Positions 43,072-50,466 of a stretch of 53,009 nucleotides of DNA are shown here, piece by piece; within the stretch, counting starts at the first letter, position 1, and each line of letters starts with the position of its first letter. Source of the DNA: an uncultured Clostridia bacterium (GTDB lineage: Bacteria; Bacillota; Clostridia; Christensenellales; UBA1242); assembly GCA_934754445.1 (NCBI GenBank), contig CAKVHZ010000006.1, forward strand, positions 1 through 53,009. The letters are read 5' to 3'. Below the pieces are notes generated by a model. That model saw nothing but the letters and a program-made list of their open reading frames with translations. It was not told the DNA's origin and did not search any database. A program made the position numbers and the translations under genes.

Positions 43072-43309
43072 ATGAAAATGATAAATGAATTGGTAGTTGA
43101 AAGATTAAATAAATATTTAGGCTAGAGAAATATAACTCAGTATAGATTATCTCAATTAAGTGGTGTTTTGTTTGCTTCTATTAAAAGTATTATACAAAGA
43201 AGAATAAAAAGCATAGATTAAAAACAATTATATTATTATCGGATTAAATATTAAACCTAGTGAATTTATTGATGCTGACAATTTTTTTGCTGAAAATTTA
43301 GATATTTAG
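43072..43309 (+). pseudogene. Decayed XRE-family regulator
   Basis: Reading from ATG 43072 gives a start MKMINELVVERLNKYLG, then a stop, then ITQYRLSQLSGVLFASIKSI typical of an XRE helix-turn-helix, a second stop after RRIKSID, and a frame change near 43240 after which NIKPSEFIDADNFFAENLDI reads to a clean stop at 43307-43309. The two in-frame stops plus frameshift mark a former ~75-aa repressor similar in plan to XRE proteins with a SEFID C-terminus. A terminator follows. Confidence 0.82.
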
Positions 43310-43315
43310 TTAAAT

Positions 43316-43345
43316 AAAAAACCTAGTGAAAACTGGTTTTTTTTT
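43316..43345. terminator. Terminator between the HTH pseudogene and cvpA
   Basis: AAAAAACC-T-AGT / ACT-GGTTTTTT with GAAA loop and one bulged T; long T-run on the plus strand, A-run on the other. Confidence 0.8.
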
Positions 43346-43355
43346 AGTTATATTA

Positions 43356-44069
43356 TTAAGTTGTGAGCGATGGTAAATTTAAAGCGCCTATATATTTATC
43401 TGATATACTTATTACAAAATTGTAAATAGGTCTTGCGATAACACTTTTATCAAACACAACATCAAGAGCATTAGCTACTGTTGGTAATGATTGAAGCATA
43501 TTTGCAATAACACAAATTACTGCGAAAATAACAAGTCCTTTAACCGCTCCTATAAAAAATCCTAAAACTTTATCAACATTATTTATTGCACGACTAGATT
43601 TTTTAATTTTGCTAAATAATTTAGAAAGCAAAAATAATACAAGTTTGATAATTAAATATGCAACAATTAAGCAAATTGCCATTAAAATTAGGTTTCCAGC
43701 GGAAAGTCCGATAGTATTAATAATTTCTTCTTTAGAATAATATTCTTCAGGGTTGATTAAATATTGGAATGCTAATTTTAAAAAACCTGTTGCACTACAT
43801 TTATTTTGTAAAATGTCAGCACCTGTCATTTTTAATAAAAAATCATCAAAAAATCCAGCAATTTCAGTTGAAATATTATTACCTAGAGTAGTCCCTAAAC
43901 TAAACCAATTGTTTAATAATGTTGCTAGTGGTTTTGCTAAAAAGAATGCTCCAGTAAAAGACAATACGCTACCTAAAAAAGAAATTAAACTAGCAAAAAA
44001 GCCTTTAAAAATTCCTATCAAGGCACACAAAATTAAAAAACAAATTAAAACTATGTCTAAAACATTCAT
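43356..44069 (-). CDS. cvpA: CvpA-family membrane protein
   Basis: Polytopic membrane protein of the colicin V production family, whose biochemical role is poorly defined; it is linked to envelope homeostasis. The 237-aa protein opens with MNVLDIVLICFLILCALIGIF and GFFASLISFLGSVLSF (TM1-TM2, the family's most conserved part), a middle soluble stretch (about residues 50-110) longer than in short CvpA proteins, and TM helices at about 123-152 and 170-195. No ribosome binding site beyond a weak AGG. Convergent with the pseudogene and divergent from yyaC. Confidence 0.88.
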   Translation of the reverse strand: MNVLDIVLICFLILCALIGIFKGFFASLISFLGSVLSFTGAFFLAKPLATLLNNWFSLGTTLGNNISTEIAGFFDDFLLKMTGADILQNKCSATGFLKLAFQYLINPEEYYSKEEIINTIGLSAGNLILMAICLIVAYLIIKLVLFLLSKLFSKIKKSSRAINNVDKVLGFFIGAVKGLVIFAVICVIANMLQSLPTVANALDVVFDKSVIARPIYNFVISISDKYIGALNLPSLTT

Positions 44070-44175
44070 AAAAAACCTACTTTTAATTTTGAATAGTTTA
44101 ACATATTTTCAAAAATTTTACAATAGAAAAGGTTATATATGGTGTATTTTTTTATAAAATGTTAAACATTATTTT

Positions 44176-44652
44176 GTGGAAAATTGTTTTTTGTATGATA
44201 TAAGTAATTATTGTCTATTTGATTTTGTTTTAAAAAAAGAATTGAAAAATAAAAATATTGTTTTTGTTTGTATTGGCACTAAAAAATATTTTTACGATGA
44301 TTTTGGAGTATTAGTAGGGGATAAATTTAAAAAATTAAAAGTAATTTCTTTTGGGAGTTCTATTAGAGAAGTGAATGGCTTAAACTATAGGGAAGTCTAT
44401 AGTTTTATTAAAAATAAATTTCCAGGTTATAAAATAGTTGTTGTAGATAGTGTTTATATTAATAATAATATAAAAAAACCTATATTAATGTTTAAAAAAT
44501 CGACCATTAATGTCAGTGGAATAAACAATAAAACTCGTATAGGAGATTATGGCATTTTGTTTAATTCTTTTTCATATAGTAATAAAAATATTAAAACCGA
44601 TATTATAAATTTACTTGAAAAATCTATTTACAAGATATGTCAAAATAATTAA
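44176..44652 (+). CDS. yyaC: YyaC-like (DUF1256) sporulation-linked protein
   Basis: Related to the GPR-type spore protease fold; members are found in spore formers. The 158-aa protein aligns to the family through VFVCIGTKKYFYDDFGVLVG (about residues 29-48), VVVDSVYI (about 91-98), and the C-terminal NNKTRIGDYGILFNSFSYS (about 115-133). From what I recall of the family, the first motif is usually GTD-R-x-x-GD-x-LGP; here the first Asp is Lys and the LGP is changed, so it may be inactive. It starts with GTG, with no ribosome binding site. TM segments and signal peptide are absent. Confidence 0.72.
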   Translation: MENCFLYDISNYCLFDFVLKKELKNKNIVFVCIGTKKYFYDDFGVLVGDKFKKLKVISFGSSIREVNGLNYREVYSFIKNKFPGYKIVVVDSVYINNNIKKPILMFKKSTINVSGINNKTRIGDYGILFNSFSYSNKNIKTDIINLLEKSIYKICQNN

Positions 44653-44670
44653 AAAAAACTTTTTTTTATT

Positions 44671-44698
44671 TTGAAAAAAAATATAATTATGATATACT
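44671..44698 (+). promoter_or_regulatory. Promoter of ftsH
   Basis: TTGAAA (44671-44676), 16-nt spacer, TATACT (44693-44698), before the AGGAGGAG ribosome binding site. Confidence 0.75.
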
Positions 44699-44717
44699 CT
44701 AATGTTAGGAGGAGAGA

Positions 44718-46805
44718 ATGAACGATAATAAAAAAAGACAAACTAATTGGTTTTTTTATGGAATTATTATTTTGTTAATAGTTTTTTTAATATTTATAGG
44801 TTTTAATGGTCCAGCAGGGAAAAATATTTCTTATACGGAATTTCAAGACAAGGTAACTACTGGGGAAGTAACTCATATTAAAACAGTTGGGAATACAATT
44901 TACATTAGAGTTAAAGATAGTAAAATTACAGAAGCAAATTTCTTAAAAGGTAAAACGGGAGATTTCTATACAACTTTTATAAATTCGGAAGAATTAATTA
45001 CTTTTATTAAAAATTATAATGAAGGTAAGTTGGAATCTCAGGGGGGGATAGTACCAGAAACAAAAATCGTAGCAAGTTATAATCTTCAAGGCGAAAGTTT
45101 AATTTCTAAGTTATTACCATATTTATCAATAGGCGCGGTTTTAATCGTTACTATATTAATAGTTAAATCAGTTTTAGATGCTAACAATAAAAACATGGCT
45201 TTTGGAAGAAGTCGTGCTAAAAATGTTGAAAGAAGCAAGGTTAAATTCAGCGATGTTGCTGGAAGTGAAGAAGAAAAAGAAGAGTTAAAAGAAATTGTTG
45301 ACTTTTTGAAAAATCCACGAAAATACACCGAACTTGGTGCAAGAATTCCAAAAGGAGTATTACTAGTTGGCCCTCCAGGAACAGGTAAAACTTTACTTGC
45401 CAAAGCAATTGCGGGCGAATGTAATGCACCTTTCTTCTCAATTTCTGGTTCAGATTTTGTAGAAATGTATGTCGGCGTTGGTGCTAGTCGTGTTAGAGAT
45501 TTATTTGACCAAGCAAAGCGTAGTGCTCCTTGCATTATATTTATTGATGAAATTGATGCAGTAGGTCGTCAAAGAGGTGCAGGACTTGGTGGCGGAAACG
45601 ATGAAAGAGAACAAACATTGAACCAATTATTAGTTCAAATGGACGGTTTTGAAGCAAATGAAGGAATTATTGTAATTGCGGCAACGAATAGACCAGATGT
45701 TTTAGACCCAGCTCTTCTTCGTCCAGGTAGATTTGATAGACAAGTTTATATTAACATGCCAGATGTTAAAGGTAGAGAAAAAATATTACAAGTTCATGCA
45801 AGAAATAAAAAATTCACTGATGATGTAGATTTAGAAAATATTGCAAAATTAACTTCAGGTTTTAGTGGTGCAGACCTAGAAAACTTATTAAACGAAGCAG
45901 CAATACTAGCGGGAAGGGATAATCGTGTTAAAATTAACATGATAGACATTCAAGAAGCAGTTAATAAGGTTATGATGGGACCACAAAAGAAAAGTAGAGT
46001 AGTTACTGAAAGAGATAGAGAAATCACCGCTTTCCATGAATCTGGTCATGCAATATTGCACAAAATGTTAGAATATTGTGATGAAGTTCAAGAAGTTTCT
46101 ATTATTCCTCGTGGAATGGCGGGCGGATATACTTTAAGTAGACCAGAAACTGATGATTGCTATGCTACTATTAATAAACTTAACGATATGATTGCAAGTT
46201 TTATGGGTGGTAGAATTAGTGAAGCAATTAAGTTTAAAGATATAACTACAGGCGCTAGCAATGATATTGAACAAGCAACAAAAATTGCTCGAAAAATGGT
46301 AACACAATTTGGTATGAGTGCAGATTTAAAATTTATAAATCTTGGCTCTTCAACCGAAGTGTTTATTGGTAGAGATTATCAAAATCAAGTATTATATTCA
46401 AACGATACTGCAAACAAAATAGATGATGAAATTTTAAAAATATTAAACTATAACTATGAAAGAGCTGAAAAAATCTTAAAAGATAATTGGGATAAAGTTA
46501 GTGCTTTAGCAGAATTACTTTTAAAGAAAAATGTAGCATATAAAGAAGAACTTGATGCTATTATGGAAGGCAAAAGCGTTAAACAAATAATTGTCAATAT
46601 GAATAGACGAGAAAATAGAAAGAAAAAACAACAAGAAAAAGAAAGACAAGAAAAAATAATGCTTGAGCAAAAAAGAATTGAAGAAATAAAAAATAAAACC
46701 TTGCAAGCATTAAAGCAAGAAGGTTTAATTGTTGAAACACCTTTAAAAGATGATAAAACAACAAAACAAGAAGACAAATTAAATAAAGATGATAAAAAAG
46801 ATTAA
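44718..46805 (+). CDS. ftsH: ATP-dependent zinc metalloprotease FtsH
   Basis: Membrane-anchored AAA+ protease that degrades misfolded membrane and short-lived regulatory proteins. The 695-aa protein has an N-terminal TM helix (about residues 9-29), an extracytoplasmic domain, a second TM (about 133-155), Walker A GPPGTGKT (218-225), Walker B IIFIDEIDAVG (about 272-282), the SRH region ATNRPDVLDPALLRPGRFDR, and the zinc site HESGH (440-444) with a later metal Asp. The C-terminal ~80 residues form a Lys/Glu/Gln-rich coiled tail, longer than in many homologs. Strong ribosome binding site. Monocistronic or followed by the exported protein gene. Confidence 0.97.
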   Translation: MNDNKKRQTNWFFYGIIILLIVFLIFIGFNGPAGKNISYTEFQDKVTTGEVTHIKTVGNTIYIRVKDSKITEANFLKGKTGDFYTTFINSEELITFIKNYNEGKLESQGGIVPETKIVASYNLQGESLISKLLPYLSIGAVLIVTILIVKSVLDANNKNMAFGRSRAKNVERSKVKFSDVAGSEEEKEELKEIVDFLKNPRKYTELGARIPKGVLLVGPPGTGKTLLAKAIAGECNAPFFSISGSDFVEMYVGVGASRVRDLFDQAKRSAPCIIFIDEIDAVGRQRGAGLGGGNDEREQTLNQLLVQMDGFEANEGIIVIAATNRPDVLDPALLRPGRFDRQVYINMPDVKGREKILQVHARNKKFTDDVDLENIAKLTSGFSGADLENLLNEAAILAGRDNRVKINMIDIQEAVNKVMMGPQKKSRVVTERDREITAFHESGHAILHKMLEYCDEVQEVSIIPRGMAGGYTLSRPETDDCYATINKLNDMIASFMGGRISEAIKFKDITTGASNDIEQATKIARKMVTQFGMSADLKFINLGSSTEVFIGRDYQNQVLYSNDTANKIDDEILKILNYNYERAEKILKDNWDKVSALAELLLKKNVAYKEELDAIMEGKSVKQIIVNMNRRENRKKKQQEKERQEKIMLEQKRIEEIKNKTLQALKQEGLIVETPLKDDKTTKQEDKLNKDDKKD

Positions 46806-46810
46806 ATTTA

Positions 46811-46839
46811 TTGACTTTAATTTAAAAAATATGTAAACT
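46811..46839 (+). promoter_or_regulatory. Promoter of the exported 194-aa protein gene
   Basis: TTGACT (46811-46816), 17-nt spacer, TAAACT (46834-46839), before AGGAG. Confidence 0.65.
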
Positions 46840-46858
46840 AATCTTTATAGGAGAAATT

Positions 46859-47443
46859 ATGAAAAAAGTATTATCAATTATTGCACTTTGCTTAATTGCT
46901 GTGCTTGCTGGCACAATTATAGTATTTTCGTGCGTAGATACAAGTTACAATTTAAATTTAACAAAACCAGACTATATAGAAATTAGTATTAACAATTCTA
47001 ATGCTAAAGAAAGTTATTATAGTAATGGGGATGAAGAACATAAAGCGGTTTATGATAAAGTTATGAAATTATATGATGAAAGTTATAAACAAAAAATTAT
47101 GAGCGGGGTTTTTAGTGGAACAATATTTTCTAAACCAGTTATCGTTCGTAATGGTCAAAGTATTTCTAGTATTTTAAGTAATGGAACATTTATTGTATTT
47201 AACTATGCAGATGAACAAACTTTAAAATTAAATGGAAAAGAATACACTTATAAATTCCCAAGTGGTTCAACAGATAGCAACATTAAATATAAAACTTTAT
47301 ATATTGAAGTTAAAGATACTGATAGCGTAACAACTTTTAATATCTATGTTAAAAATATTTCAAGCGATTATTCATACTATCGTTATTCAGTTCAAGCTAA
47401 ACAAGCAAAATTATATGACTATCTACAAGAATTAAGTAAATAA
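46859..47443 (+). CDS. Exported protein of unknown function, 194 aa
   Basis: N-terminal hydrophobic helix after MKK (about residues 4-24) looks like a signal peptide or anchor; the sequence around IVFSCVD is similar to a lipobox but lacks the usual small residue pattern, so lipoprotein status is uncertain. The rest (about 30-194) is a soluble, beta-rich Tyr/Ser/Lys domain with TLYIEVKDTDSVTTFNIYVK, and a final helix. AGGAG precedes the ATG, a promoter lies upstream and a terminator follows, so it is its own unit. No family recognised. Confidence 0.75.
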   Translation: MKKVLSIIALCLIAVLAGTIIVFSCVDTSYNLNLTKPDYIEISINNSNAKESYYSNGDEEHKAVYDKVMKLYDESYKQKIMSGVFSGTIFSKPVIVRNGQSISSILSNGTFIVFNYADEQTLKLNGKEYTYKFPSGSTDSNIKYKTLYIEVKDTDSVTTFNIYVKNISSDYSYYRYSVQAKQAKLYDYLQELSK

Positions 47444-47448
47444 CAACG

Positions 47449-47475
47449 AAAAAGTGGCACAAGCCACTTTTTTTT
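47449..47475 (+). terminator. Terminator after the exported protein gene
   Basis: AAAAAGTGGC / GCCACTTTTT with ACAA loop and T-run. Confidence 0.88.
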
Positions 47476-47512
47476 CTTTTTGTTTAACTATTGTATTTTT
47501 CTTTTTTCTTTC

Positions 47513-47875
47513 TTATTTTTTCTTTTCTCCGTTGTTATCAGGTGGGGTTTGATTTGTGGGAGTGTTGATGTTACTATCAGTTGTATTATAATTTACTATG
47601 TTTTCATTACTTTTAACGATTTCTGGCAAAGGCTGTTTATTTAATAAAACTTGGTCTTGGTTTTTATTCTTTTTAATGGTAAGTCTTCCCCTATACCTAA
47701 TTACTGCATAAGTTAAAAACATAGCGGATATTCCAAAAATTATATAAATAAATCGACTAAAAATACTACTTTGAGTGCCAAAAAGACCTGCTATAAAATC
47801 GTATTGAAAAAATCCTATAGAAAGCCAATTTAAGTTACCTATTATTACTATCATAAATGTAATTACTGCTAACAT
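47513..47875 (-). CDS. DUF378-family membrane protein with long tail
   Basis: YuzA-type small membrane protein. The N-terminal ~60 residues hold the DUF378 pattern: TM1 (about 2-20) with GNLNWLSIGFFQYDFIAGLFG, then SRFIYIIFGISAMFLTYAV as TM2 (about 40-58). The C-terminal half (about 62-120) is a hydrophilic, Asn/Pro/Thr-rich tail ending NNGEKKK, which ordinary DUF378 proteins of ~70-80 residues lack. Function unknown. No ribosome binding site is visible upstream of the ATG. Confidence 0.75.
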   Translation of the reverse strand: MLAVITFMIVIIGNLNWLSIGFFQYDFIAGLFGTQSSIFSRFIYIIFGISAMFLTYAVIRYRGRLTIKKNKNQDQVLLNKQPLPEIVKSNENIVNYNTTDSNINTPTNQTPPDNNGEKKK

Positions 47876-47910
47876 ATTATTATTTTGTGAAATAATTAAA
47901 ATTTAATACA

Positions 47911-48165
47911 TTATTCATAATATGTTATAACTAATTTATCAAAATCAATGTAGTCTATAAAATCTTCTTTAAAAAATTTTGTGGTAGAAAATTCACTAAG
48001 TTGATTAGAGTGCTTTGGTAAAATTATTGGTGTTTCTATTTTTAAATTGTAACATATTTCTTTTAAATATTCATATAAATTATCTATGTTAAATTCATCT
48101 AACTTTAAAACATAATCTTTTTTAATTTTGTCTTTAATCATAATTTTTGCCCAAATATTTTTCAT
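47911..48165 (-). CDS. Small conserved-looking clostridial protein, 84 aa
   Basis: Begins MKNIWAKIMIKDKIKKDYVL, followed by a helix LYEYLKEICYNLKIETPIIL, KHSNQLSEF and FKEDFIDYIDFDKLVITYYE. The pattern of a short basic strand hairpin, a central helix with ICYxLxIxTPIIL, and an FxxxDFxDxxDFDKLxI end is one I recall from small uncharacterised clostridial proteins, but I cannot name it. The ATG at 48165 is chosen over the TTG at 48171 because TATAAT (48172-48177) ends 6 nt before it, with TTGCAA 17 nt further up: a leaderless arrangement. Confidence 0.7.
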   Translation of the reverse strand: MKNIWAKIMIKDKIKKDYVLKLDEFNIDNLYEYLKEICYNLKIETPIILPKHSNQLSEFSTTKFFKEDFIDYIDFDKLVITYYE

Positions 48166-48171
48166 GAACAA

Positions 48172-48200
48172 ATTATATAAAAAATATTAATTTTTTGCAA
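48172..48200 (-). promoter_or_regulatory. Promoter of the 84-aa gene, leaderless
   Basis: Minus strand TTGCAA (48195-48200), 17-nt spacer, TATAAT (48172-48177), 6 nt before the ATG. Confidence 0.72.
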
Positions 48201-48276
48201 ACATTTGTAATAAAATTAATTAATTTTAATAAACTAAATTGTGAAATTTATTAAATAAAATATTTAACTAAATTTC

Positions 48277-48305
48277 TTGACTTTTTAAGTAAAAGAGAGT
48301 ATAAT
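48277..48305 (+). promoter_or_regulatory. Promoter of greA
   Basis: TTGACT (48277-48282), 17-nt spacer, TATAAT (48300-48305), about 20 nt before GTGGAGG. Confidence 0.85.
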
Positions 48306-48334
48306 AGCAAAATCATGAAAATCGTGGAGGCTAT

Positions 48335-48811
48335 ATGGAACAAGTTACACATATTACAAAAGAAGGATTAAAAAAATTACAAGATGAATTAGACTATTTA
48401 AAAACTACTGAAAGATTAAATGTTTCTAAAATGATAGGCGAAGCAAAATCTTTTGGAGATTTAAGTGAAAATAGTGAATATGATGCTGCAAAAACAAGAG
48501 AAGCAGAAGTTGAAAGTAGAATTTATGAACTAGAAAATTTAATTAAAAATGCCGTTATTATTAGCGCTAAAAATATAGATACAAAAAGTGTTAATATTGG
48601 ATGTTTTGTTACAGTTTATGATGAAATGTTTGATGAAACTGTTAAATATAAAATAATTGGCGCAACAGAAAGCGACCCACTTAATGGTTTAATTTCTAAC
48701 GAAAGTCCAGTAGGTAAAGCATTACTTGGCAAAAAAGTTGGCGATAGATGTGAAGTTTTAATGCCAAACGGAAATAAAAATTATCTTGTTGTAAAATCTA
48801 TATCAGTTTAA
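48335..48811 (+). CDS. greA: Transcription elongation factor GreA
   Basis: Rescues arrested RNA polymerase by stimulating transcript cleavage through its secondary channel. The 158-aa protein has the N-terminal coiled coil (about residues 8-75) with the acidic tip GDLSENSEYDAAK (about 42-54) that holds the catalytic Asp and Glu, then the C-terminal FKBP-like domain with SNESPVGKALLGKKVGD (about 125-141). Complete and typical length. GTGGAGG ribosome binding site and a terminator at the end make it a single-gene unit. Confidence 0.97.
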   Translation: MEQVTHITKEGLKKLQDELDYLKTTERLNVSKMIGEAKSFGDLSENSEYDAAKTREAEVESRIYELENLIKNAVIISAKNIDTKSVNIGCFVTVYDEMFDETVKYKIIGATESDPLNGLISNESPVGKALLGKKVGDRCEVLMPNGNKNYLVVKSISV

Positions 48812-48814
48812 ACT

Positions 48815-48845
48815 AAAAACCTTAATTTTGTTTTAAGGTTTTTAT
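48815..48845 (+). terminator. Terminator of greA
   Basis: AAAAACCTTAA / TTAAGGTTTTT with a TTTTGTT loop. Confidence 0.8.
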
Positions 48846-48871
48846 TATTTTTATCAAAAAGGGAGATTTGT

Positions 48872-49111
48872 ATGATAAGTGAAGTTATAGTTATGTTAAT
48901 TAACCAAAGAAAAGAAAAATTAACTGATGAGAAAAAAGAAATTAATATAAAGATAAAAGAATTAAAAGTAAAAATTGAAAATGCAGAAAGTGAAAGTGAT
49001 AAAAAAGATTTATTAAATCAAGTAAAAATATTATATGAAGAAAAAAATGAAATAAAAAGTCAAATTAAAGATTGTGATGAAAAAATAAATTATTATGAAA
49101 ATGAGTTTTAA
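48872..49111 (+). CDS. Coiled-coil mini-protein A, 79 aa
   Basis: Almost the whole protein is one predicted coiled coil of Lys/Glu heptads, with KLTDEKKEINIKIKELKVKI in the first half and EKNEIKSQIKDCDEKINYY in the second, separated by a short polar break, so it likely folds as a helical hairpin. An in-frame ATG 24 nt downstream (MLINQRKEK) is a possible alternative start; a GGGAG site 7 nt before the first ATG favours the longer form. No family recognised. Next to a similar gene at 49204. Confidence 0.75.
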   Translation: MISEVIVMLINQRKEKLTDEKKEINIKIKELKVKIENAESESDKKDLLNQVKILYEEKNEIKSQIKDCDEKINYYENEF

Positions 49112-49150
49112 AAGTTGGCAAAATTTTTAAAACTTTTTTTAAAAAAGGTA

Positions 49151-49179
49151 TAGACTTTTGAAATTTTTTGTTATACAAT
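49151..49179 (+). promoter_or_regulatory. Promoter of coiled-coil mini-protein B
   Basis: TAGACT (49151-49156), 17-nt spacer, TACAAT (49174-49179), before AAGGGGG. Confidence 0.6.
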
Positions 49180-49203
49180 ATTCTTACAAGGGGGAAAAGA
49201 TAA

Positions 49204-49419
49204 ATGAGTAATTTAACAAGTTTAAAAAGAGAAAGAAAAGAATTAATGAATTCTATTGATGAATTAACAGCAGAATATGAAAATCTTGAAAGAGAAGAAA
49301 AAAATTCAAATAATGAATATAAAAAAGAAGAAATTTTAAATAAAATTTTTGAAAATAAAAGAAGAGCAATTTATTTAGATGTTGAAATTTATAATTTAGA
49401 AAATGAATTAACTAAATAA
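49204..49419 (+). CDS. Coiled-coil mini-protein B, 71 aa
   Basis: Helical hairpin of Lys/Glu/Asn heptads: SLKRERKELMNSIDELTAEY, then a polar break and EILNKIFENKRRAIYLDVEI. Its plan matches the 79-aa protein encoded just upstream (helix, break at about residues 33-38 with a KxxxLNxI/V motif, helix with EIxxLExE), suggesting diverged paralogs. AAGGGGG precedes the ATG and a strong terminator follows, with its own promoter. Confidence 0.75.
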   Translation: MSNLTSLKRERKELMNSIDELTAEYENLEREEKNSNNEYKKEEILNKIFENKRRAIYLDVEIYNLENELTK

Positions 49420-49424
49420 CACAT

Positions 49425-49447
49425 AAAAAGAGCGAAAGCTCTTTTTT
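49425..49447 (+). terminator. Terminator after mini-protein B
   Basis: AAAAAGAGC / GCTCTTTTT with GAAA tetraloop. Confidence 0.88.
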
Positions 49448-49500
49448 GTTTTAATAAAAAATTACTTTTATATTTTTTTATTTTATGATAAAATAAAAAT

Positions 49501-50466
49501 GTGGAATATATTAATTATTTTTTAAAAAGCAAAAGTCTAATAGAATTTTTAAATGGGCTAAAAAATAACGGCTTAAAACAAGCTTATTTGTTTTCTTCTA
49601 ACGATAAACTTGAAAATTATGCTAGTTGTTTAATATTGTCACTTTTAATAAATTGCAAAAATAATCTATGTTTAACTTGCGATAGTTGCGTTAAAATTTT
49701 AAGCGGAAATTCTATTGATTTAAAAATTTATCCTAAAAATAAAGATAATAATATTTTAGTTGAAGACATTGAAGAAATTATTGATTCTTGTTATGTTTTG
49801 CCGTTTGAAAATGAATATAAAATTTATATTTTAAACGATTTTGATAAAGCAACAATATCTAGTCAAAACAAATTTTTAAAAACCTTAGAAGAACCACCTA
49901 AAAGTGTTATATTTTTATTAAATAGTCAAAAACCTGAAATGATTTTAGACACTATTAAAAGTAGGTGTGAAAAAATAATTTTACCACCATTAAAAAAAGA
50001 AGAAATTAAAGATATAATAATTACAAACAATATAAAATTTGATGAAATATCTTTACAAAATTGCGAAAATGAAATAGGTAATTATTTAACACTAACAAAT
50101 ACAAATTTTAGTAACATTTTTGAATTTTGTTTAGATATGCTTAAAAATATGAATTTATCAAGTGAAATTTTATTTTATGCTAGTCAAATTTTAAAAGATA
50201 AAGCAAATTTAGAAAATTATTTTAAAAGTTTAATAATTATTTTTAATGATGTTTTAAGAGTTAAATATAATGAAAATCAAATTAAAAATAAGTCTAAATT
50301 AAAAGATATAATATTATTAAGTCAAAAATTTAGTGAAAAAGCCGTTAATGAGATTTTACTAAATATAATTAAATTAAATAAAGCACTTTCGTTTAATACT
50401 AATGAAAATTTAGTAGTAGATGCATTACTTATAAATATTTTAGAGGAGAAACATAAATGGAATTAG
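49501..50466 (+). CDS. holB: DNA polymerase III delta' subunit
   Basis: Clamp-loader subunit without ATPase activity. The 321-aa protein has the DnaX-like layout: LKQAYLFSSNDKLENYA in place of a Walker A (about residues 24-40), the zinc module CKNNLCLTCDSCVKI (about 51-65), IYILNDFDKATISSQNKFLKTLEEPP (sensor region, about 117-142) and SRCEKIILPPL. The P-loop lacks GxGKS, as expected for delta'. It starts with GTG and no ribosome binding site, with TAAAAT 6 nt upstream. It begins the Firmicutes-type operon holB-ricT-methyltransferase-rsmI. Confidence 0.92.
   Translation: MEYINYFLKSKSLIEFLNGLKNNGLKQAYLFSSNDKLENYASCLILSLLINCKNNLCLTCDSCVKILSGNSIDLKIYPKNKDNNILVEDIEEIIDSCYVLPFENEYKIYILNDFDKATISSQNKFLKTLEEPPKSVIFLLNSQKPEMILDTIKSRCEKIILPPLKKEEIKDIIITNNIKFDEISLQNCENEIGNYLTLTNTNFSNIFEFCLDMLKNMNLSSEILFYASQILKDKANLENYFKSLIIIFNDVLRVKYNENQIKNKSKLKDIILLSQKFSEKAVNEILLNIIKLNKALSFNTNENLVVDALLINILEEKHKWN

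Noticed and set aside
43753..44157. 134-codon plus-strand frame opposite cvpA
   Set aside because: Antisense shadow of a hydrophobic gene, giving an improbable Lys/Pro/Asn-rich product; cvpA is a recognised family.
45086..45535. 149-codon minus-strand frame inside ftsH
   Set aside because: It is the complement of the conserved AAA+ region of ftsH, with no ribosome binding site and no protein-like motifs.
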